In this document: positions 54,101 through 64,000 of the stretch, in pieces
How the letters are laid out: every line of letters begins with the position of its first letter
How positions within the stretch are numbered: the stretch's first letter is position 1
DNA from: Loxodes magnus
Lineage: Eukaryota > Ciliophora > Karyorelictea > Loxodida > Loxodidae
Reading direction: 5' to 3'
DNA length: 64,000 nt
Assembly (NCBI GenBank): GCA_946699065.1
Contig: CAMPDV010000293.1
Location: 248,001 to 312,000, forward strand
Position numbers and translations under genes: made by a program
The notes under the pieces: model-generated
Told to the model about the DNA's origin: nothing
Database searches by the model: none
Seen by the model: the letters and a program-made list of their open reading frames with translations, nothing else

Positions 54101-57100
54101 TCCCATAGTCTCACCGTCTTATCTCAACTTCCCGATACGATGAACTCTGAATCACTGGATATAGCCACAGATCTTACAGAATTTGTGTGACCACTCATGG
54201 TCTTACAGGTACCTGTCTTGACGTTCCATAGTCTCACCGTATAATCATAACTTCCCGATACGATGAACTCTGAATCACTGGATATAGCCACAGATCATAC
54301 ATAATCTGTGTGACCACTCATGGTCTTACAGGTACCTGTCTTGACGTCCCATAGTCTCACCGTCTTATCTCAACTTCCCGATACGATGAACTCTGAATCA
54401 CTGGATATAGCCACAGATCTTACATAATTTGTGTGACCACTCATGGTCTTACAGGTACCTGTCTTGACGTTCCATAGTCTCACCGTATTATCTCTACTTC
54501 CCGATACGATGAACTCTGAATCACTGGATATAGCCACAGATCTTACAGAATTTGTGTGACCACTCATGGTCTTACAGGTACCTGTCTTGACGTTCCATAG
54601 TCTCACCGTCTAATCATAACTTCCCGATACGATGAACTCTGAATCACTGGATATAGCCACAGCATATACATAACTAGTGTGACCACTCATGGTCTTACAG
54701 GTACCTGTCTTGACGTCCCATAGTCTCACCGTAGAATCATGACTTCCCGATACGATGAACTCTGAATCACTGGATATAGCCACAGCTTATACATAACTAG
54801 TGTGACCACTCATGGTCTTACAGGTACCTGTCTTGACGTCCCATAGTCTCACCGTCTTATCTCAACTTCCCGATACGATGAACTCTGAATCACTGGATAT
54901 AGCCACAGATCATACAGAACTAGTGTGACCACTCATGGTCTTACAGGTACCTGTCTTGACGTTCCATAGTCTCACCGTATTATCTCTACTTCCCGATACG
55001 ATGAACTCTGAATCACTGGATATAGCCACAGATCTTACAGAATTTGTGTGACCACTCATGGTCTTACAGGTACCTGTCTTGACGTTCCATAGTCTCACCG
55101 TATTATCTCTACTTCCCGATACGATGAACTCTGAATCACTGGATATAGCCACAGATCATACAGAACTAGTGTGACCACTCATGGTCTTACAGGTACCTGT
55201 CTTGACGTCCCATAGTCTCACCGTAGAATCATGACTTCCCGATACGATGAACTCTGAATCACTTGATATAGCCACAGATAATACATAATTTGTGTGACCA
55301 CTCATGGTCTTACAGGTACCTGTCTTGACGTTCCATAGTCTCACCGTATTATCTCTACTTCCCGATACGATGAACTCTGAATCACTGGATATAGCCACAG
55401 CTTATACATAACTAGTGTGACCACTCATGGTCTTACAGGTACCTGTCTTGACGTCCCATAGTCTCACCGTAGAATCATGACTTCCCGATACGATGAACTC
55501 TGAATCACTTGATATAGCCACAGATAATACATAATTTGTGTGACCACTCATGGTCTTACAGGTACCTGTCTTGACGTTCCATAGTCTCACCGTATTATCT
55601 CTACTTCCCGATACGATGAACTCTGAATCACTGGATATAGCCACAGATCATACATAATCTGTGTGACCACTCATGGTCTTACAGGTACCTGTCTTGACGT
55701 TCCATAGTCTCACCGTCTCATCTCTACTTCCCGATACGATGAACTCTGAATCACTGGATATAGCCACAGATCATACATAACTAGTGTGACCACTCATGGT
55801 CTTACAGGTACCTGTCTTGACGTCCCATAGTCTCACCGTAGAATCATGACTTCCCGATACGATGAACTCTGAATCACTTGATATAGCCACAGATCTTACA
55901 GAATTTGTGTGACCACTCATGGTCTTACAGGTACCTGTCTTGACGTCCCATAGTCTCACCGTAGAATCATGACTTCCCGATACGATGAACTCTGAATCAC
56001 TGGATATAGCCACAGCTTATACATAACTAGTGTGACCACTCATGGTCTTACAGGTACCTGTCTTGACGTCCCATAGTCTCACCGTAGAATCTCTACTTCC
56101 CGATACGATGAACTCTGAATCACTTGATATAGCCACAGATCATACAGAACTAGTGTGACCACTCATGGTCTTACAGGTACCTGTCTTGACGTCCCATAGT
56201 CTCACCGTAGAATCATGACTTCCCGATACGATGAACTCTGAATCACTTGATATAGCCACAGATAATACATAATTTGTGTGACCACTCATGGTCTTACAGG
56301 TACCTGTCTTGACGTCCCATAGTCTCACCGTAGAATCATGACTTCCCGATACGATGAACTCTGAATCACTGGATATAGCCACAGCTTATACATAACTAGT
56401 GTGACCACTCATGGTCTTACAGGTACCTGTCTTGACGTCCCATAGTCTCACCGTCTTATCTCAACTTCCCGATACGATGAACTCTGAATCACTGGATATA
56501 GCCACAGATCATACAGAACTAGTGTGACCACTCATGGTCTTACAGGTACCTGTCTTGACGTTCCATAGTCTCACCGTATTATCTCTACTTCCCGATACGA
56601 TGAACTCTGAATCACTGGATATAGCCACAGATCTTACAGAATTTGTGTGACCACTCATGGTCTTACAGGTACCTGTCTTGACGTTCCATAGTCTCACCGT
56701 ATTATCTCTACTTCCCGATACGATGAACTCTGAATCACTTGATATAGCCACAGATCTTACAGAATTTGTGTGACCACTCATGGTCTTACAGGTACCTGTC
56801 TTGACGTCCCATAGTCTCACCGTAGAATCATGACTTCCCGATACGATGAACTCTGAATCACTTGATATAGCCACAGATAATACATAATTTGTGTGACCAC
56901 TCATGGTCTTACAGGTACCTGTCTTGACGTTCCATAGTCTCACCGTATTATCTCTACTTCCCGATACGATGAACTCTGAATCACTGGATATAGCCACAGC
57001 TTATACATAACTAGTGTGACCACTCATGGTCTTACAGGTACCTGTCTTGACGTCCCATAGTCTCACCGTAGAATCATGACTTCCCGATACGATGAACTCT

Positions 57101-60100
57101 GAATCACTTGATATAGCCACAGATAATACATAATTTGTGTGACCACTCATGGTCTTACAGGTACCTGTCTTGACGTTCCATAGTCTCACCGTATTATCTC
57201 TACTTCCCGATACGATGAACTCTGAATCACTGGATATAGCCACAGATCATACATAATCTGTGTGACCACTCATGGTCTTACAGGTACCTGTCTTGACGTT
57301 CCATAGTCTCACCGTCTCATCTCTACTTCCCGATACGATGAACTCTGAATCACTGGATATAGCCACAGATCATACATAACTAGTGTGACCACTCATGGTC
57401 TTACAGGTACCTGTCTTGACGTCCCATAGTCTCACCGTAGAATCATGACTTCCCGATACGATGAACTCTGAATCACTTGATATAGCCACAGATCTTACAG
57501 AATTTGTGTGACCACTCATGGTCTTACAGGTACCTGTCTTGACGTCCCATAGTCTCACCGTAGAATCATGACTTCCCGATACGATGAACTCTGAATCACT
57601 GGATATAGCCACAGCTTATACATAACTAGTGTGACCACTCATGGTCTTACAGGTACCTGTCTTGACGTCCCATAGTCTCACCGTAGAATCTCTACTTCCC
57701 GATACGATGAACTCTGAATCACTTGATATAGCCACAGATCATACAGAACTAGTGTGACCACTCATGGTCTTACAGGTACCTGTCTTGACGTCCCATAGTC
57801 TCACCGTAGAATCATGACTTCCCGATACGATGAACTCTGAATCACTGGATATAGCCACAGCTTATACATAACTAGTGTGACCACTCATGGTCTTACAGGT
57901 ACCTGTCTTGACGTCCCATAGTCTCACCGTCTTATCTCAACTTCCCGATACGATGAACTCTGAATCACTGGATATAGCCACAGATCATACAGAACTAGTG
58001 TGACCACTCATGGTCTTACAGGTACCTGTCTTGACGTTCCATAGTCTCACCGTATTATCTCTACTTCCCGATACGATGAACTCTGAATCACTGGATATAG
58101 CCACAGATCTTACAGAATTTGTGTGACCACTCATGGTCTTACAGGTACCTGTCTTGACGTTCCATAGTCTCACCGTATTATCTCTACTTCCCGATACGAT
58201 GAACTCTGAATCACTGGATATAGCCACAGATAATACATAACTAGTGTGACCACTCATGGTCTTACAGGTACCTGTCTTGACGTCCCATAGTCTCACCGTA
58301 GAATCATGACTTCCCGATACGATGAACTCTGAATCACTTGATATAGCCACAGATAATACATAATTTGTGTGACCACTCATGGTCTTACAGGTACCTGTCT
58401 TGACGTTCCATAGTCTCACCGTATTATCTCTACTTCCCGATACGATGAACTCTGAATCACTGGATATAGCCACAGCTTATACATAACTAGTGTGACCACT
58501 CATGGTCTTACAGGTACCTGTCTTGACGTCCCATAGTCTCACCGTAGAATCATGACTTCCCGATACGATGAACTCTGAATCACTTGATATAGCCACAGAT
58601 AATACATAATTTGTGTGACCACTCATGGTCTTACAGGTACCTGTCTTGACGTTCCATAGTCTCACCGTATTATCTCTACTTCCCGATACGATGAACTCTG
58701 AATCACTGGATATAGCCACAGATCATACATAATCTGTGTGACCACTCATGGTCTTACAGGTACCTGTCTTGACGTTCCATAGTCTCACCGTCTCATCTCT
58801 ACTTCCCGATACGATGAACTCTGAATCACTGGATATAGCCACAGATCATACATAACTAGTGTGACCACTCATGGTCTTACAGGTACCTGTCTTGACGTCC
58901 CATAGTCTCACCGTAGAATCATGACTTCCCGATACGATGAACTCTGAATCACTTGATATAGCCACAGATCTTACAGAATTTGTGTGACCACTCATGGTCT
59001 TACAGGTACCTGTCTTGACGTCCCATAGTCTCACCGTAGAATCATGACTTCCCGATACGATGAACTCTGAATCACTGGATATAGCCACAGCTTATACATA
59101 ACTAGTGTGACCACTCATGGTCTTACAGGTACCTGTCTTGACGTCCCATAGTCTCACCGTAGAATCTCTACTTCCCGATACGATGAACTCTGAATCACTT
59201 GATATAGCCACAGATCATACAGAACTAGTGTGACCACTCATGGTCTTACAGGTACCTGTCTTGACGTCCCATAGTCTCACCGTAGAATCATGACTTCCCG
59301 ATACGATGAACTCTGAATCACTTGATATAGCCACAGATAATACATAATTTGTGTGACCACTCATGGTCTTACAGGTACCTGTCTTGACGTCCCATAGTCT
59401 CACCGTAGAATCATGACTTCCCGATACGATGAACTCTGAATCACTGGATATAGCCACAGCTTATACATAACTAGTGTGACCACTCATGGTCTTACAGGTA
59501 CCTGTCTTGACGTCCCATAGTCTCACCGTAGAATCATGACTTCCCGATACGATGAACTCTGAATCACTTGATATAGCCACAGATAATACATAATTTGTGT
59601 GACCACTCATGGTCTTACAGGTACCTGTCTTGACGTTCCATAGTCTCACCGTATTATCTCTACTTCCCGATACGATGAACTCTGAATCACTGGATATAGC
59701 CACAGATAATACGTAATCTGTGTGACCACTCATGGTCTTACAGGTACCTGTCTTGACGTTCCATAGTCTCACCGTCTCATCATCACTTCCCGATACGATG
59801 AACTCTGAATCACTGGATATAGCCACAGATAATACATAACTAGTGTGACCACTCATGGTCTTACAGGTACCTGTCTTGACGTCCTATAGTCTCACCGTCT
59901 TATCTCAACTTCCCGATACGATGAACTCTGAATCACTGGATATAGCCACAGATCATACATAATCTGTGTGACCACTCATGGTCTTACAGGTACCTGTCTT
60001 GACGTTCCATAGTCTCACCGTCTCATCTCTACTTCCCGATACGATGAACTCTGAATCACTGGATATAGCCACAGATCTTACAGAATTTGTGTGACCACTC

Positions 60101-63100
60101 ATGGTCTTACAGGTACCTGTCTTGACGTTCCATAGTCTCACCGTCTTATCTCAACTTCCCGATACGATGAACTCTGAATCACTGGATATAGCCACAGATC
60201 TTACAGAATTTGTGTGACCACTCATGGTCTTACAGGTACCTGTCTTGACGTTCCATAGTCTCACCGTATAATCATAACTTCCCGATACGATGAACTCTGA
60301 ATCACTGGATATAGCCACAGATCATACATAATCTGTGTGACCACTCATGGTCTTACAGGTACCTGTCTTGACGTCCCATAGTCTCACCGTCTTATCTCAA
60401 CTTCCCGATACGATGAACTCTGAATCACTGGATATAGCCACAGATCTTACAGAATTTGTGTGACCACTCATGGTCTTACAGGTACCTGTCTTGACGTTCC
60501 ATAGTCTCACCGTATTATCTCTACTTCCCGATACGATGAACTCTGAATCACTGGATATAGCCACAGATCTTACAGAATTTGTGTGACCACTCATGGTCTT
60601 ACAGGTACCTGTCTTGACGTTCCATAGTCTCACCGTCTCATCATCACTTCCCGATACGATGAACTCTGAATCACTGGATATAGCCACAGATAATACATAA
60701 CTAGTGTGACCACTCATGGTCTTACAGGTACCTGTCTTGACGTCCCATAGTCTCACCGTAGAATCATGACTTCCCGATACGATGAACTCTGAATCACTGG
60801 ATATAGCCACAGATCATACATAATCTGTGTGACCACTCATGGTCTTACAGGTACCTGTCTTGACGTCCCATAGTCTCACCGTCTCATCTCTACTTCCCGA
60901 TACGATGAACTCTGAATCACTTGATATAGCCACATATAATACAGAATTTGTGTGACCACTCATGGTCTTACAGGTACCTGTCTTGACGTTCCATAGTCTC
61001 ACCGTATTATCTCTACTTCCCGATACGATGAACTCTGAATCACTGGATATAGCCACAGATCTTACAGAATTTGTGTGACCACTCATGGTCTTACAGGTAC
61101 CTGTCTTGACGTTCCATAGTCTCACCGTATTATCTCTACTTCCCGATACGATGAACTCTGAATCACTGGATATAGCCACAGATCATACAGAACTAGTGTG
61201 ACCACTCATGGTCTTACAGGTACCTGTCTTGACGTCCCATAGTCTCACCGTAGAATCATGACTTCCCGATACGATGAACTCTGAATCACTTGATATAGCC
61301 ACAGATAATACATAATTTGTGTGACCACTCATGGTCTTACAGGTACCTGTCTTGACGTTCCATAGTCTCACCGTATTATCTCTACTTCCCGATACGATGA
61401 ACTCTGAATCACTGGATATAGCCACAGCTTATACATAACTAGTGTGACCACTCATGGTCTTACAGGTACCTGTCTTGACGTCCCATAGTCTCACCGTAGA
61501 ATCATGACTTCCCGATACGATGAACTCTGAATCACTTGATATAGCCACAGATCTTACAGAATTTGTGTGACCACTCATGGTCTTACAGGTACCTGTCTTG
61601 ACGTTCCATAGTCTCACCGTATTATCTCTACTTCCCGATACGATGAACTCTGAATCACTGGATATAGCCACAGATCATACATAATCTGTGTGACCACTCA
61701 TGGTCTTACAGGTACCTGTCTTGACGTTCCATAGTCTCACCGTCTCATCTCTACTTCCCGATACGATGAACTCTGAATCACTGGATATAGCCACAGATCA
61801 TACATAACTAGTGTGACCACTCATGGTCTTACAGGTACCTGTCTTGACGTCCCATAGTCTCACCGTAGAATCATGACTTCCCGATACGATGAACTCTGAA
61901 TCACTTGATATAGCCACAGATCTTACAGAATTTGTGTGACCACTCATGGTCTTACAGGTACCTGTCTTGACGTCCCATAGTCTCACCGTAGAATCATGAC
62001 TTCCCGATACGATGAACTCTGAATCACTGGATATAGCCACAGCTTATACATAACTAGTGTGACCACTCATGGTCTTACAGGTACCTGTCTTGACGTCCCA
62101 TAGTCTCACCGTAGAATCATGACTTCCCGATACGATGAACTCTGAATCACTTGATATAGCCACAGATAATACATAATTTGTGTGACCACTCATGGTCTTA
62201 CAGGTACCTGTCTTGACGTTCCATAGTCTCACCGTATTATCTCTACTTCCCGATACGATGAACTCTGAATCACTGGATATAGCCACAGATAATACGTAAT
62301 CTGTGTGACCACTCATGGTCTTACAGGTACCTGTCTTGACGTTCCATAGTCTCACCGTCTCATCATCACTTCCCGATACGATGAACTCTGAATCACTGGA
62401 TATAGCCACAGATAATACATAACTAGTGTGACCACTCATGGTCTTACAGGTACCTGTCTTGACGTCCTATAGTCTCACCGTATTATCTCTACTTCCCGAT
62501 ACGATGAACTCTGAATCACTGGATATAGCCACAGATCATACATAATCTGTGTGACCACTCATGGTCTTACAGGTACCTGTCTTGACGTTCCATAGTCTCA
62601 CCGTCTCATCTCTACTTCCCGATACGATGAACTCTGAATCACTGGATATAGCCACAGATAATACATAATCTGTGTGACCACTCATGGTCTTACAGGTACC
62701 TGTCTTGACGTTCCATAGTCTCACCGTATTATCTCTACTTCCCGATACGATGAACTCTGAATCACTGGATATAGCCACAGATCATACATAATCTGTGTGA
62801 CCACTCATGGTCTTACAGGTACCTGTCTTGACGTCCCATAGTCTCACCGTCTCATCTCTACTTCCCGATACGATGAACTCTGAATCACTTGATATAGCCA
62901 CATATAATACAGAATTTGTGTGACCACTCATGGTCTTACAGGTACCTGTCTTGACGTCCCATAGTCTCACCGTAGAATCATGACTTCCCGATACGATGAA
63001 CTCTGAATCACTTGATATAGCCACAGATAATACATAACTAGTGTGACCACTCATGGTCTTACAGGTACCTGTCTTGACGTTCCATAGTCTCACCGTCTTA

Positions 63101-64000
63101 TCTCAACTTCCCGATACGATGAACTCTGAATCACTGGATATAGCCACAGATTATACAGAATCAGTGTGACCACTCATGGTCTTACAGGTACCTGTCTTGA
63201 CGTTCCATAGTCTCACCGTCTCATCATCACTTCCCGATACGATGAACTCTGAATCACTGGATATAGCCACAGCTTATACATAACTAGTGTGACCACTCAT
63301 GGTCTTACAGGTACCTGTCTTGACGTCCCATAGTCTCACCGTAGAATCATGACTTCCCGATACGATGAACTCTGAATCACTTGATATAGCCACAGATCAT
63401 ACATAATCTGTGTGACCACTCATGGTCTTACAGGTACCTGTCTTGACGTTCCATAGTCTCACCGTATTATCTCTACTTCCCGATACGATGAACTCTGAAT
63501 CACTGGATATAGCCACAGATAATACGTAATCTGTGTGACCACTCATGGTCTTACAGGTACCTGTCTTGACGTTCCATAGTCTCACCGTCTCATCATCACT
63601 TCCCGATACGATGAACTCTGAATCACTTGATATAGCCACAGATAATACATAATTTGTGTGACCACTCATGGTCTTACAGGTACCTGTCTTGACGTTCCAT
63701 AGTCTCACCGTCTCATCATCACTTCCCGATACGATGAACTCTGAATCACTGGATATAGCCACAGCTTATACATAACTAGTGTGACCACTCATGGTCTTAC
63801 AGGTACCTGTCTTGACGTCCCATAGTCTCACCGTAGAATCATGACTTCCCGATACGATGAACTCTGAATCACTTGATATAGCCACAGATCATACATAATC
63901 TGTGTGACCACTCATGGTCTTACAGGTACCTGTCTTGACGTTCCATAGTCTCACCGTATTATCTCTACTTCCCGATACGATGAACTCTGAATCACTGGAT
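51109..64000 (-). CDS. Giant WD40-repeat protein, segment 1 (upstream-most, partial)
   Basis: About 105 WD40 blades (roughly 4,297 codons) lie in one register with no length change. Translation enters from beyond 64000, so the start codon is not visible. The frame is open only if TAA, TAG and TGA are sense; under the standard code it falls into fragments of about 60-160 residues. Blades of type [10 protein letters not shown] and [10 protein letters not shown] dominate, and TAA at p3 (YV-TAA-AVAIS) recurs every few units. Two units carry TAG in place of the TGG for the conserved blade Trp (59884-59886 and 62467-62469), exactly 21 units apart. WD40 propellers are binding scaffolds; no catalytic domain, signal peptide or membrane segment is visible. 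The segment ends at a 1-base deletion near 51108. Whether it is translated or is a decayed array is not shown by sequence alone. Confidence 0.6.
52331..53309. repeat. Near-identical copy of a block 35 kb away (17403-18381)
   Basis: About 980 bp here match 17403-18381 in blade order and, where I compared, almost base for base. The offset of 34,928 bp equals 284 units minus the four single-base deletions between them. I noticed one difference, a ttccat/tcccat exchange at p8 near 18064/52992. The blocks between the copies do not match, so this is a dispersed exchange. Confidence 0.8.
55402..62500. repeat. Nested 12-, 13- and 21-unit duplications
   Basis: A two-blade landmark (RDN/NYV/HDS followed 369 bp higher by HDS/NSV/HDS) occurs at 55402, 57001 and 58477, spaced 13 and 12 units, with a variant at 61429. 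Separately, 59461-59890 recurs at 62044-62473 (21 units), including the rare TAG at the blade Trp. At 53632 and 60397 another blade series recurs 55 units apart, with NYV exchanged for NSV in one position. Confidence 0.8.

Overview
The whole 64 kb window is one uninterrupted tandem array of a 123-bp unit. Read on the minus strand, each unit encodes one 41-residue WD40 (beta-propeller blade) repeat. About 520 units are present, and neither end of the array lies inside the window. There is no flanking gene, intron-like gap, spacer, RNA gene or mobile element. The 123-bp register holds to the base from one end to the other except for five single-base deletions, all at the same place in the unit (near 9292, 41640, 44468, 47788 and 51108).

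Under the standard code the minus-strand WD40 frame is broken well over a hundred times by TAA, TAG and TGA. These triplets are not scattered. Apart from four exceptions they sit at three codon positions that are variable between repeats, where the sense alternatives are ordinary WD40 choices (L/R/S/F/Y; R/H/D/K/Y; N/E/S/K/Y). Reading TAA/TAG as Gln and TGA as Trp turns the broken units into textbook blades (SGSWDKTVRLW, YDQTVRLW, YVWSVAIS, YVQAVAIS). CAA and CAG are never used in this frame, and Arg is always AGA. This points to a eukaryote in which all three stops can be sense. Karyorelict ciliates and Condylostoma have such codes, and a similar one was reported for the syndinean Amoebophrya. 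A ciliate is my best guess; the window has no second gene to confirm it. The alternative is a WD40-derived macrosatellite or pseudogene.

Layout, in the direction of translation (high to low coordinates): 64000-51109 is about 105 units rich in HDS/RDN blades with 12-, 13- and 21-unit duplications. 51108-41641 is three successive copies of a 27-, 27- and 23-unit block, separated by copies of the same 1-base deletion. 41640-9293 is 263 units in one frame, rich in blades whose SGS is followed by TGA, and containing most of the Cys-to-Phe (GTFKT) variants. 9292-1 is about 75 units, with RY-type blades and the three SVHT variants concentrated in the last 4 kb.

Most of each unit is nearly invariant at the DNA level, while a handful of codons are reshuffled combinatorially between neighbours. 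This resembles the concerted evolution and surface diversification of fungal HET/NWD WD40 repeats. If it is one gene, the encoded protein exceeds 21,300 residues within this window alone, and the five frameshifts need explaining.
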